In this document: positions 50,052 through 58,704 of the stretch, one piece after another
How the letters are laid out: the number at the start of each line of letters is the position of its first letter
Position numbering within the stretch: position 1 is the stretch's first letter
Assembly (NCBI RefSeq): GCF_004366075.1
Contig: NZ_SODU01000005.1
Coordinates: 124,001 to 188,000, forward strand
Reading direction: 5' to 3'
DNA length: 64,000 bases
DNA from: Kribbella pratensis
Lineage (GTDB): Bacteria > Actinomycetota > Actinomycetes > Propionibacteriales > Kribbellaceae
Program-made: the position numbers and the translations under genes
The notes under the pieces: generated by a model
Told to the model about the DNA's origin: nothing
What the model saw: only the letters and a program-made list of their open reading frames with translations
The model's database searches: none

Positions 50052-50468
50052 ATGAAGTACATGATCCTGACGTACGCGTCGCAGCAGGACTACGACGGGA
50101 TGGCGGGGAAGGACACGGGGAAGCCTGCCTGGAAGCCGGAGGACTTCGCGGCGATGGCGCAGTTCATGGACAAGTTCAACAACGAGCTGGTCGAGTCGGG
50201 TGAGCTGGTCGAGACGCGCGCGCTGGCGGCGCCGGTGCTGACCCGGCGGCTGGGGTCGAAGGACGGGGAGTCGGTGGTGACCGACGGGCCGTACGCCGAG
50301 ACACAGGAGGTGCTCGCGGGGTACTGGATCGTCGAGTGCGAGTCGTTCGACCGGGCCACAGAGATCGCGTCGCGGCTCGCCGACACGCCGGCGCCGGAGT
50401 TCGTCCGCGCGACGGCGTACGCGGACATCCGGCCGCTTGTCGAGGATCGCGACGACCTGGTGGAGTGA
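50052..50468 (+). CDS. YciI/DGPF-domain protein, partner of ECF42 sigma (module 2)
   Basis: A 138-residue YCII-related protein: MKYMILTYASQQDYDGM, then SGELVETRALAAPVLTRRLGSKDG and the VVTDGPYAETQEVLAGYWIVEC signature. It is paralogous to the protein at 5233-5640 (same DGPYAE-EVLAGY core) but differs elsewhere. It is followed after 6 bp by its sigma gene. A GGGAG ribosome site precedes the ATG. Confidence 0.88.
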   Translation: MKYMILTYASQQDYDGMAGKDTGKPAWKPEDFAAMAQFMDKFNNELVESGELVETRALAAPVLTRRLGSKDGESVVTDGPYAETQEVLAGYWIVECESFDRATEIASRLADTPAPEFVRATAYADIRPLVEDRDDLVE

Positions 50469-50474
50469 CGTGTC

Positions 50475-51683
50475 ATGACTGGTGCTGTCGAGGAGCTGAT
50501 GCGGGAGCTGGCACCGCAGGTTCTCGGGGCGCTGGTCCGGCGGTACGGGCACTTCGACACGGCTGAGGACGCGGTGCAGGAGGCGCTGCTCGCGGCGGCG
50601 CAGCAGTGGCCGGTGGACGGTGTGCCGGACAGTCCGCGCGCGTGGTTGATCACGGTCGCTTCTCGTCGGCTGACGGATCTGCTCCGGCGGGAGCAGGCCC
50701 GTCAGCGGCGGGAGGACCGGGTCGCGTCCTGGGCACTGCAGGGCGACCCGGTCGGGGACGCCGACGACACCTTGGTGTTGTTGTTCCTGTGTTGCCATCC
50801 GTCGTTGTCGCCGGCGTCGCAGATCGCGTTGACGTTGCGGGCGGTCGGAGGTCTGACGACGGTGGAGATCGCGCGGGCGTTCCTGGTGCCGGAGGCAACC
50901 ATGACGCGGCGGATCACCCGGGCGAAGACGAGTGTGCAGGACAGCGGCGCGCGGTTCACGATGCCGGCCGATCGCGAGGAGCGGCTGGGCGCGGTGCTGA
51001 AAGTCGTGTACCTGATCTTCAACGAGGGTTACGCGAGTACGACGGGGCCGAGTCTTCAACGGGTCGAGTTGGCGGCCGAAGGGATCCGGTTGGCGCGGAT
51101 GCTGCACCGGCTCCTCCCGGATGATGCCGAGGTCGCCGGCTTGCTGGCGTTGCTGTTGCTGACGGATGCGCGGCGCCCGGCGCGGACCGGGCCGCTCGGT
51201 GAGCTGGTGCCGATGGCGGAGCAGGACCGGTCGTTGTGGATTCCGGAGCTGATCCGGGAGGGCGTCGAGCTGATCACGAAGACGCTGCCGCGTGGGCCGG
51301 TCGGGCCGTACCAGTTGCAGGCGGCGATCGCGGCGGTGCACGACGAGTCGCCGACGGCCGAGGAGACGGACTGGCGGCAGATCGTCGCGCTGTACGAGGT
51401 GCTGCTGCAACTCACCGACAACCCGATGGTTGCCCTCAACCACGTAGTTGCGGTCGCGATGGCGCGCGGTCCGGACGAGGGGCTCGTGTTGCTGCGGTCG
51501 ATCGAGCACGACGACCGGATCGCCAAGGACCACCGGCTGTCAGCGGTGCGGGCACATCTGCTGGAGATGTCGGGTGACATGTCGGGCGCGCGAGCGGCAT
51601 ACGAGGAAGCAGCAAGCCGCACAACCAGCCTCCCCCAACAACGCTACCTACACGCCCGAGCCGCCGCCCTCCCCACCACCTGA
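50475..51683 (+). CDS. ECF42-type sigma factor with long C-terminal extension (module 2)
   Basis: A 402-residue paralogue of the sigma factor at 4044-5255, with the same domain order. Region 2 contains HFDTAEDAVQEALLAAAQQWP and WLITVASRRLTDLLR, region 4 contains LTTVEIARAFLVPEATMTRR, and the extension contains LIFNEGYASTTG, GLLALLLLTDARRPARTGP and NPMVALNHVVAVAMARGP. Each module has its own YciI partner, so they probably serve different regulons. It converges on the carboxylesterase. Confidence 0.9.
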   Translation: MTGAVEELMRELAPQVLGALVRRYGHFDTAEDAVQEALLAAAQQWPVDGVPDSPRAWLITVASRRLTDLLRREQARQRREDRVASWALQGDPVGDADDTLVLLFLCCHPSLSPASQIALTLRAVGGLTTVEIARAFLVPEATMTRRITRAKTSVQDSGARFTMPADREERLGAVLKVVYLIFNEGYASTTGPSLQRVELAAEGIRLARMLHRLLPDDAEVAGLLALLLLTDARRPARTGPLGELVPMAEQDRSLWIPELIREGVELITKTLPRGPVGPYQLQAAIAAVHDESPTAEETDWRQIVALYEVLLQLTDNPMVALNHVVAVAMARGPDEGLVLLRSIEHDDRIAKDHRLSAVRAHLLEMSGDMSGARAAYEEAASRTTSLPQQRYLHARAAALPTT

Positions 51684-51799
51684 CCCCCGCACCACACCCC
51701 GCCCCGCACACGTGCTCCCCGCACCACATGGGTTATCCCGTCGCGTGCAGGTCGCGCCGGTTCCTGTGCAGCGGCGGTCGGCCAAGCTGGCTCGGCGGG

Positions 51800-53266
51800 T
51801 CAGCGGAGGTTTTGCCAGGTGTGGCGTTCGGTGGGGCGGTCGTCGGTGGTGGTGCCGGAGGCGGTGTTGAAGTGGCGGCTGATGCGTTGTTGGGGGGTGT
51901 ACGGCGGCCAGCCGGGGTCGCCGGTTACCGCGAAGTCCACCCAGGACTTGTGGACGAGATCGGCCAGGTGCTGCGGTGGCGCGGGACCCAGCATCGGTGC
52001 CGCCGACGGGTCGTCCAGGTTGTCGAACACGAACGCCAACTCAAGGCCGTGACAGGCACCGAGAGCACCATCGCAGGCGGGCGATCGCCAGCCGAACTCG
52101 TAGACGTACGTGCCCTGGTGGGCCTCGGCGAGCCGGATCGCGGGGATGCGGTAGTACGAGTCCGTCATGACCGCCGCCAGCACATCACCTGGCGTGGCAC
52201 CGGGGAGGCCGGCGCGATAACGACGTACGCCGCCTACAGGCAACCCGAAGCGGAGCGCGGCCGCGGCGTACAGGAAGGGTGTGTTCATCCTGGCGCCGAC
52301 GCCGGTCGGAACGAGGAAGAGCCGCGCCTCCTCGCTGTTCGTGCCGATGAGGAGGTCGACGTCAGCGCCGGCCCCGGCCCGGATACGGTCGAGCGGCGCA
52401 GCGGGCAGAAGGTCGCCGTCGACCACGGGACTGAACGGCAGCAGCGTGCGGGCAACGTCACCCCACGGTTTGGCGCGCGGTTTCGCCGCCACCTGCTGGC
52501 TGAGGCTGTCCTGCGCGGCAAGCAACCGCGCGACAGGCACCCGAGCGATTGCCGCACGCGTCGGCGCCGTACCGAGGGCCGCGGCCAAACGAGCGCCGAC
52601 TTGGCGCGCGGACGACGGCCCGATCGTGTTGTGAGCGGCGCCCGACTCGGCGATCGCCCGGTGGAACAGGCCTTCGGCAGCGGGCATTGCGAGCAACGTG
52701 CAGACGCTCATCGCACCGGCCGACTCGCCGAAGATCGTCACGTTTCCCGGGTCGCCGCCGAACCCGTCGATGTTGTCGCGGACCCAGGTCAGGGCCGCGA
52801 TCTGATCGAGCAGCCCGAGGTTCGGCGTACCGTCACCGAACCACAGGAACCCGTCGGCGCCGAGCCGGTAGTTGATCGTCACGAGTACGACGCCGTCGCG
52901 GGCGAACCGCGTGCCGTCGTACACGGATAACGCTCCGGAGCCGCTCGTGAACGAGCCGCCGTGGATGAAGACCATCACCGGCGCCCGCCCGCTCAACCCC
53001 GGCGTCCAGACGTTCAGGTTCAGGTAGTCGTCGCCCGGGATGATCGTCCGCGGGATGAGTTCACCCAAAATGCCCTCGGTGCGGGTCTGCGGCGCAGTCG
53101 CCCCGTAACTACGCGCGTCACGGGGCGAAGTCCACGGCTCCGGCGGTCGCGGCGGCAGGAAGCGGTTCGGGCCGACGGGCGGCGCGGCGTACGGGATGCC
53201 CTTGAAGGACAGCACGCCGGCGTCGGTTCCCCGGACGGGGCCGTACTGCGTGCTGACGAGCGGCAT
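51800..53266 (-). CDS. Type-B carboxylesterase
   Basis: A 488-residue alpha/beta-hydrolase of the carboxylesterase/PnbA family. YGPVRGTDAGVLSFKGIPYAAPPVG at the N-terminus, FIHGGSFTSGSG (oxyanion hole), TIFGESAGAMSV (nucleophile Ser in GESAG), NSEEARLF (acid) and GACHGLELAFVFDN (His) make a complete triad. No signal peptide, so it is cytoplasmic. It would hydrolyse esters of unknown nature. ATG 53266 is 8 bp after the ddl stop; longer in-frame starts inside ddl lack family similarity. Confidence 0.88.
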   Translation of the reverse strand: MPLVSTQYGPVRGTDAGVLSFKGIPYAAPPVGPNRFLPPRPPEPWTSPRDARSYGATAPQTRTEGILGELIPRTIIPGDDYLNLNVWTPGLSGRAPVMVFIHGGSFTSGSGALSVYDGTRFARDGVVLVTINYRLGADGFLWFGDGTPNLGLLDQIAALTWVRDNIDGFGGDPGNVTIFGESAGAMSVCTLLAMPAAEGLFHRAIAESGAAHNTIGPSSARQVGARLAAALGTAPTRAAIARVPVARLLAAQDSLSQQVAAKPRAKPWGDVARTLLPFSPVVDGDLLPAAPLDRIRAGAGADVDLLIGTNSEEARLFLVPTGVGARMNTPFLYAAAALRFGLPVGGVRRYRAGLPGATPGDVLAAVMTDSYYRIPAIRLAEAHQGTYVYEFGWRSPACDGALGACHGLELAFVFDNLDDPSAAPMLGPAPPQHLADLVHKSWVDFAVTGDPGWPPYTPQQRISRHFNTASGTTTDDRPTERHTWQNLR

Positions 53267-53274
53267 CCGGTGGG

Positions 53275-54405
53275 TCAGCGGAGGCCGGTGGGGCGGGTCA
53301 TGGCCAGTTGCAGGAGATGCTCGACGAGGCCTGCGTAGTCCTTGCCGGAGGCGGCCCACAGCCGCGGGAACATGCTGGTCGGCGTGAACCCGGGCATCGT
53401 GTTGATCTCGTTGATAACCACGCGGTTGTCGGCGTCCAGGAAGAAGTCGACGCGTGCCAACCCCTCGGCCTCGATCGCGTCGAAGGCGATCAGCGCCTTC
53501 CCGCGGACCTCGTCGGCGATCTCCGAAGGCAGGTCGGCCGGCACCGAGAGCGCCGTGTACTCCTCGCCCTCCGGCAGGTACTTGGTCTCGAAGTCGTAGA
53601 AGTCGTGCCCGCCGCCCGAGATCGCGATCTCGCCGCAGACGCTGACCTCCGGGTTGCCGCCGTTCAGGCCGCCGAGGACCCCGACCTCGATCTCGCGCGG
53701 GCTCTTCGCCGACGCCTCGACGATCACCTTCGGGTCGTGCGCCCGCGCCACCACGATGGCCTCGTCGAGCTCTTCGAGGCTGTTCACCTTGCTGATCCCG
53801 AGGCTCGACCCGCCCCGGCACGGCTTCACGAACACCGGGTAGCCGAGCGCGTCCACGGCCTCCCGGCAGGCGGCCGGGTCCCGGGTCCAGTCGCGGTCGC
53901 GGATCACGACGTACGGCGTGACCTCGAGTCCGGCGGCCTGGAAGACGACCTTCATGTAGTGCTTGTCCATGCCGACGGCGCTCGCGAGTACGCCGGAACC
54001 GACGTACCGGATGTCGGACATCTCGAGCAGGCCCTGGATGGTGCCGTCCTCGCCCCACGGACCGTGCAGCAGCGGGAAGACCACGTCGACCTCGCCGAGC
54101 GTGCTCGGCACCTGGTCGGGTTCGCTGACCACCAGCTCGCGGTTGGCGCCGAACAGCACCGGCATCGCGGTCACGTCGACCTCCGGGAGCTTGCCGTCGG
54201 TGATCGACAGCCGCTCGGGGTCACCGCTCTCGAGCACCCAGTGCCCGCTGGTGCTGATGCCGACCGGGACCACGTCGTACTTGTCCCGATCGATGACCTG
54301 CAGGACGTTCGCGGCGGTCACGCACGAGATGGCGTGCTCGCTCGACCGGCCGCCGAACACGACGGCGACACGGGGCTTTCGCTGACTTTCCGAGTACTCA
54401 CTCAC
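53275..54405 (-). CDS. ddl: D-alanine--D-alanine ligase
   Basis: A 376-residue ATP-grasp ligase joining two D-Ala for peptidoglycan. VAVVFGGRSSEHAISCVTAANVL at the N-terminus, LHGPWGEDGTIQGLLE, VKPCRGGSSLGISKV (ATP lid region) and VINEINTMPGFTPTSMFPRLW are family blocks. Sensitivity to vancomycin-type selection cannot be judged from the motif reading. It precedes the carboxylesterase in the same direction. Confidence 0.95.
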   Translation of the reverse strand: MSEYSESQRKPRVAVVFGGRSSEHAISCVTAANVLQVIDRDKYDVVPVGISTSGHWVLESGDPERLSITDGKLPEVDVTAMPVLFGANRELVVSEPDQVPSTLGEVDVVFPLLHGPWGEDGTIQGLLEMSDIRYVGSGVLASAVGMDKHYMKVVFQAAGLEVTPYVVIRDRDWTRDPAACREAVDALGYPVFVKPCRGGSSLGISKVNSLEELDEAIVVARAHDPKVIVEASAKSPREIEVGVLGGLNGGNPEVSVCGEIAISGGGHDFYDFETKYLPEGEEYTALSVPADLPSEIADEVRGKALIAFDAIEAEGLARVDFFLDADNRVVINEINTMPGFTPTSMFPRLWAASGKDYAGLVEHLLQLAMTRPTGLR

Positions 54406-54463
54406 CGGCTCGACTGTAGCGGCCCGGAGATCAGGTTCCGACCGGGGTTCGGTTAAGAACCCT

Positions 54464-55681
54464 TCAGATCGCAGTAGGTAGCGGCGGGTCCCAGGTGACT
54501 GGCAACGCTGTCACTCCGTACACGAGCGTGTTGTCTCGGTAGTCGATTTCCTCGAACGGTACGGCGAGTCGCAGCGTCGGAATGCGGGCGAACAGCCGCG
54601 TGAACACCTCCTGCAGTTCAACCCGGGCGAGCTGCTGGCCGATGCACTGGTGCGGCCCGAACCCGAAGGCCACGTGCGCCGCCGCGTTCCGCTCCAGGTC
54701 CAGTCGGTCAGGGTCCGGGAACACGCTCTCGTCGCGGTTGGCCGAGGACAGCGCCGCGATCAGGTAACCGCCGGCGTCGATCGTCAACGGGCCGACGGGC
54801 AGATCGTCGGTGACGTAGCGGAACAGTCCGAAGTGCACCACGGACAGGTACCGCAGCAGCTCTTCGACCGCGGCCGGTGCGAGCGATGGATCGGCCCGCA
54901 GTGCATCGAGCTGCGCCGGATTCGCCAGCAGCGCCAGCGTGCTGAGCGCGATCATGTTCGCGGTCGTCTCGTGGCCGGCGATCAGCAGCGTGACCCCGAC
55001 CGTCACCAGCTCCTCCAGGCTCAGCGGCGTACCGAGCTCCTCGCCGCGGGTGATCAGCCGGGACAGCAGGTCGTCCTCGCGATGTGCCTGTTTCGCGAGC
55101 ACCAGGCCGACGATGTACTGGTTAAGCTCGTCGCTGGCCCGCCCGATCTCCTCGGTCCACCCGTCGACCCGGACGAGCAGGGCGCTCCGCTCCTGGAACT
55201 CGTCGCGGTCCGAGTACGGAACGCCCAGCAGCTCGCAGATCACCAGCGACGGAATCGGCAACGCGAACTCCTGCACCAGGTCGACCGGCCCACCACCAGC
55301 CAGCATCGCGTCGAGCCGTTCCTCGATCATCGACGCGATCCGCGGCCGCATCGCCTCCATCCGCTTGGCCGCGAACTCGGTCGCCAGCATCCTGCGAAGG
55401 CGTTTGTGCGCCGCCCCGTCCACCTGCAGGATCGACCCCGACTCCACCTCCCGGTCCAGATCCGCATCCGGTACGACGTGATCGGACGGCGCCAGCCGCG
55501 AACTCAGCCGGCTGTCCCGGAGCAGCGTGCGGACCTCGTCGTACCGGCTGATCACGTACGCGTCGACACCGGCCGGCGTCGACACCTTCGCGGGCGCCTC
55601 GGTACGGCGGAACGCGGCGTACTCCGGCGCCGGATCGAAGGGGCAACCGGACGGCCTGCGGACGGGGAAGCTCTCGGTCAT
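54464..55681 (-). CDS. Cytochrome P450 (CYP105-like)
   Basis: A 405-residue soluble P450. The I-helix oxygen motif is AGHETTANM, the K-helix ExxR is EELLR and the haem loop is FGFGPHQCIGQQLA with the Cys ligand near residue 352. VQEFALPIPSLVICELLGVPY is typical of the CYP105 group. It would hydroxylate a hydrophobic compound using ferredoxin partners encoded elsewhere; no ferredoxin gene is adjacent. ATG 55681 has a clear AGGAGAGG ribosome site. A TetR gene is divergent, with a perfect operator between them. Confidence 0.93.
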   Translation of the reverse strand: MTESFPVRRPSGCPFDPAPEYAAFRRTEAPAKVSTPAGVDAYVISRYDEVRTLLRDSRLSSRLAPSDHVVPDADLDREVESGSILQVDGAAHKRLRRMLATEFAAKRMEAMRPRIASMIEERLDAMLAGGGPVDLVQEFALPIPSLVICELLGVPYSDRDEFQERSALLVRVDGWTEEIGRASDELNQYIVGLVLAKQAHREDDLLSRLITRGEELGTPLSLEELVTVGVTLLIAGHETTANMIALSTLALLANPAQLDALRADPSLAPAAVEELLRYLSVVHFGLFRYVTDDLPVGPLTIDAGGYLIAALSSANRDESVFPDPDRLDLERNAAAHVAFGFGPHQCIGQQLARVELQEVFTRLFARIPTLRLAVPFEEIDYRDNTLVYGVTALPVTWDPPLPTAI

Positions 55682-55703
55682 CGCGCGCCCTCTCCTGGGA
55701 ATT

Positions 55704-55718
55704 TGGTAGTGACTACCA
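55704..55718. promoter_or_regulatory. TetR-type operator between the P450 and its regulator
   Basis: TGGTAGTGACTACCA is a perfect 15-bp palindrome around a central G, 22 bp upstream of the P450 ATG and 71 bp upstream of the TetR start. Its position and symmetry make it the probable binding site for the divergent TetR protein. Confidence 0.75.
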
Positions 55719-55789
55719 TATGGCTGACGCTTCCGATCAGGAACAGGCTGCGGCGCGTCGGAGGCGGTACCCTGCCCGCGGAGGTGCTG

Positions 55790-56398
55790 ATGGGACTGCG
55801 CGAGGTGAAGCGGGAGCGGACCCGCCGGCTGATCGCGGACAAGGCGTTCGAGCTGTTCAGCGACAACGGGTTCGGCCGGACGACGGTCGAGCAGATCGCG
55901 GCGGCGGCCGAGGTCGGGCCGAGCACGCTGTACCGGTACTTCCCGACCAAGGAGGGCCTGGTCCTCGAGTTCGTCGACGACTGCCTGGCCGACGCGGTCG
56001 ACTGGTTCCACCAGCAGCCCGCGATGGACCTGCCGGACGGTCTGCGCGCGGTGATCGAGCGGGTCCTCGAACAGCTCGAGAGGAACCCGGAACGGATCCG
56101 CGCGGTGTTCGACCTGGCCGAGCAGACCGGTTCGGTGAGCGCCCACCTGAACGAGCTGATCTGGCGCTTCCGCACCGATCTCGCCGACGAGCTGGTACGC
56201 CGGCTGCCCACGGACGACCCGCGCCGCTCGGAGTTCGTCGCCGCCCTGTCCGCGGGGATCGCGATGAACATCATCGAGACCGTGGTCCGCGTCTGGGTGG
56301 ACACCCCGGACACCGTCGAGGCGAAGGCGCTGGCCCGGCGCGCGATGCGACTGCTGTCCACCGGCGGCGTCCCACTCCCCGGAGCGCCCGACGCTTGA
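55790..56398 (+). CDS. TetR-family transcriptional regulator
   Basis: A 202-residue regulator. The HTH (about 8-55) reads RERTRRLIADKAFELFSDNGFGRTTVEQIAAAAEVGPSTLYRYFPTKEGL. An all-helical ligand-binding domain (about 60-190) follows. It very likely represses the divergent P450 through the 15-bp palindrome; the inducer would be the P450 substrate or a related hydrophobic compound. GGAGG at 55780-55784 sets the ATG at 55790. The PLP-enzyme gene follows 43 bp downstream. Confidence 0.88.
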   Translation: MGLREVKRERTRRLIADKAFELFSDNGFGRTTVEQIAAAAEVGPSTLYRYFPTKEGLVLEFVDDCLADAVDWFHQQPAMDLPDGLRAVIERVLEQLERNPERIRAVFDLAEQTGSVSAHLNELIWRFRTDLADELVRRLPTDDPRRSEFVAALSAGIAMNIIETVVRVWVDTPDTVEAKALARRAMRLLSTGGVPLPGAPDA

Positions 56399-56441
56399 CC
56401 CGCCCGATGCGAACGGTCCGTAGGCAGGGACAATTCGGGGT

Positions 56442-57554
56442 ATGAGTCCTGACCTCGATCCGTCCACCGTTGTCGTCCACGCAGGCCGGCCGGAGCGGGT
56501 GCCGAATGCGCCCGTCGGCGAGTCCCCGGTCTTCAGCTCGACGTACGTCGCCGGCGGCGATCGTGGCTACGGGCGGTTCGGGAACGACGCCTGGACCGCG
56601 CTCGAGGAGACCCTCGGCGAGTTGGAGGGCGGTCGCGCGCTGACGTTCGCTTCCGGGATGGCGGCCGCAGCAGCCCTCATCGATCTGATCCCGGTCGGTG
56701 GCCGCGTGGTCGCACCGCAGCACGCGTACTCCGGCGTACTCTCGCTCCTCGATCAGCAGGCGGCAACCGGCCGGCTGAAGGTTGACCGAGTCGACATCGC
56801 CGACACAGACGCAGCTGTCCAAGCGGTCGACGGCGCCGACATGCTGTGGATCGAGTCGCCGACGAATCCCGCGATGGAGGTCGCCGAGATCCCGGCCCTC
56901 GCCGTGGCAGGCCGTGCCGCCGGCGCGACCGTCGTCGTCGACAACACGTTCGCCACTCCCCTGCTCCAGCAGCCGTTGCGGCTCGGCGCGGACGTCGTGA
57001 TGCACTCGGCAACCAAGTTCATCGCCGGCCATTCGGACGTTCTTCTCGGCGCGATCGTCACCGCGGACGACGACCTGTGGTCGGCCATCGACCTGCGTCG
57101 CCGCAGCCTCGGCGCGATCCCGGGCCCGATGGAGGCCTGGCTCGCGCTCCGCGGCCTGCGCACGCTCGCACTCCGCCTCGAGCGGGCACAGTCGAACGCC
57201 GCCTTCCTCGCCGAGCGACTGCGCGAGCACCCACGCGTCAGCCGGGTGCGCTACCCCGGACTACCGGACGATCCGGGACACGACCGGGCCGCGGCGCAGA
57301 TGTCCGGCTTCGGCGCGATCCTCGCGTTCGAGCTCGGCGGCGACGCGGCCGGCGCCCAGAAGGTTTGCGAGAGCACCGAACTCTGGGTGCACGCGACCAG
57401 CCTCGGCGGCGTCGAGTCGATGCTGGAACGCCGCCGCCGCTGGCCGATCGAGGTCCCGACGATCCCCGAGGACCTGATCCGCCTGTCCGTCGGCATCGAA
57501 CACCCCAACGACCTCTGGGCCGACCTGGAGCAGGCGCTCAACGCCGTGACTTGA
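56442..57554 (+). CDS. Cys/Met-metabolism PLP enzyme (cystathionine gamma-lyase/synthase family)
   Basis: A 370-residue fold-type I transsulfuration enzyme. STYVAGGDRGYGRFGNDAWTALEETLGELEGG, FASGMAAAAALIDL, NTFATPLLQQPLRLGADVVMHSATKFIAGHSDVLLG (PLP Lys in SATKF) and the C-terminal SLGGVESMLERR, IRLSVGIEHPNDL are diagnostic. Gamma-lyase, gamma-synthase and methionine gamma-lyase activities cannot be told apart by eye. No methionine genes are adjacent. The 3' end overlaps the converging MFS gene by 17 bp. Confidence 0.88.
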   Translation: MSPDLDPSTVVVHAGRPERVPNAPVGESPVFSSTYVAGGDRGYGRFGNDAWTALEETLGELEGGRALTFASGMAAAAALIDLIPVGGRVVAPQHAYSGVLSLLDQQAATGRLKVDRVDIADTDAAVQAVDGADMLWIESPTNPAMEVAEIPALAVAGRAAGATVVVDNTFATPLLQQPLRLGADVVMHSATKFIAGHSDVLLGAIVTADDDLWSAIDLRRRSLGAIPGPMEAWLALRGLRTLALRLERAQSNAAFLAERLREHPRVSRVRYPGLPDDPGHDRAAAQMSGFGAILAFELGGDAAGAQKVCESTELWVHATSLGGVESMLERRRRWPIEVPTIPEDLIRLSVGIEHPNDLWADLEQALNAVT

Positions 57555-58704
57555 GGACCGGTCCGCCGAAGAACGTCAGGATGCACAGGACGACCGGCAG
57601 GATGAACGCGATGTTCAGCGGCATCCAGTGCGCGAGGCCGCCGATCAGTGCGGGACCCGCGAGCAGGCCGACGTACCCGAGGCCGACGACACGGGCCATC
57701 AGCGCGCCGGACGAGCGCGGGTCGAGGTTGCCGGCGGCGGTGAACAGTTGCGGTACGCCGCCTGCGAGGCCGAGGCCGAAGATCGCCCAGCCGACGAGCG
57801 CGACCGGCACCCACGGTACGACGATCACCAGCGTCAGACCGACCGCGGCCATCGCGGCGCCCCAGCGCACGATCGCCGCCGGACCGACGACGGCCGCCAC
57901 CCGGTCGGTCAGGAACCGGCCGACGGTCATCGCGACCGCGAACGCGCCGTACGCGAAGGCCGCCGTACTGACCGAGGTGCCGAGGATGTCGCGGAAGTGC
58001 AGCGCGGCCCAGTCGTTGGCCACCCCCTCGGACAGCATCAGGCCGAACGCGAGCCCGCCGAGCGCCCAGACCAGCTTGGCCGGCGGCTTCGCCCGCGGTG
58101 CCGCGTCGTCCGCGTGGTCCTCCTCGATGGTTGCCTCCAGCAAGAACCGGCTGGCGGCCACTGCGATCGCGATGCAGACCAGGCCGGACAGGCCGAGCGT
58201 GACCTCGGTCGGTACGCCGGCCCTCAGGGTGGCCGCGCCGATGACGGCGGCGATCGCCCCGCCGATCGACCACATCGCGTGGAAGGCGGCCATGATCGGT
58301 CGCGGGTAGCCGCGCTCGACCACGACGGCCTGCGCGTTCATCCCGACGTCGATCGAACCGTTGCCGAAGCCGACGAGGATCAGCGTGAGCCCCAGCGTCC
58401 ACCAGTTCGTGGCCAGACCGGGGCCGGCGAGCGCGATACCGAGCAGGATGCCCGCCGCCGGGACGAGCCGGCGCTGGCCGAGTCTGTCGACGAGCGGCCC
58501 GGCGACCTGCATGCCGATGAACGCGGCGCCGCCGAGGACCAGCAGGAGCAGTCCGAGGGTGCTGTGGGTGATCCCGGTCTTCTGCTCGATGCTCGGGATG
58601 TGCACGACCCACATCCCGACGGCGAACCCGTTCAGACCGAAGTACAACCAGGTCGCGACCCGAGCGGCTCGGGGCGGCGCGCTCTGCAGTTGTAGGGTGC
58701 TCAA
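57538..58704 (-). CDS. YbjJ-like MFS transporter 1
   Basis: A 388-residue, 12-helix transporter. WLYFGLNGFAVGMWVVHIPSI, VGFGNGSIDVGMNAQAVVVERG, MAAFHAMWSIGG and SEGVANDWAALHFRDILG match the YbjJ group and correspond one-to-one with motifs in the second transporter at 59515-60693. The start is TTG 58704, which overlaps the TGA of the DeoR gene (TTGA) and follows GAGGTGGCAGG. The substrate is unknown; control by the DeoR protein suggests a carbohydrate. Confidence 0.85.
   Translation of the reverse strand: MSTLQLQSAPPRAARVATWLYFGLNGFAVGMWVVHIPSIEQKTGITHSTLGLLLLVLGGAAFIGMQVAGPLVDRLGQRRLVPAAGILLGIALAGPGLATNWWTLGLTLILVGFGNGSIDVGMNAQAVVVERGYPRPIMAAFHAMWSIGGAIAAVIGAATLRAGVPTEVTLGLSGLVCIAIAVAASRFLLEATIEEDHADDAAPRAKPPAKLVWALGGLAFGLMLSEGVANDWAALHFRDILGTSVSTAAFAYGAFAVAMTVGRFLTDRVAAVVGPAAIVRWGAAMAAVGLTLVIVVPWVPVALVGWAIFGLGLAGGVPQLFTAAGNLDPRSSGALMARVVGLGYVGLLAGPALIGGLAHWMPLNIAFILPVVLCILTFFGGPVLKSRR

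Noticed and set aside
52961..54058. A longer in-frame N-terminus for the carboxylesterase, and similar extended starts for P450, cydC, rsmD, coaD and recG.
   Set aside because: The extra residues overlap conserved neighbours in another frame, are Arg/Gly/Pro-rich and lack family similarity. Internal starts with ribosome sites or ATGA overlaps fit better.
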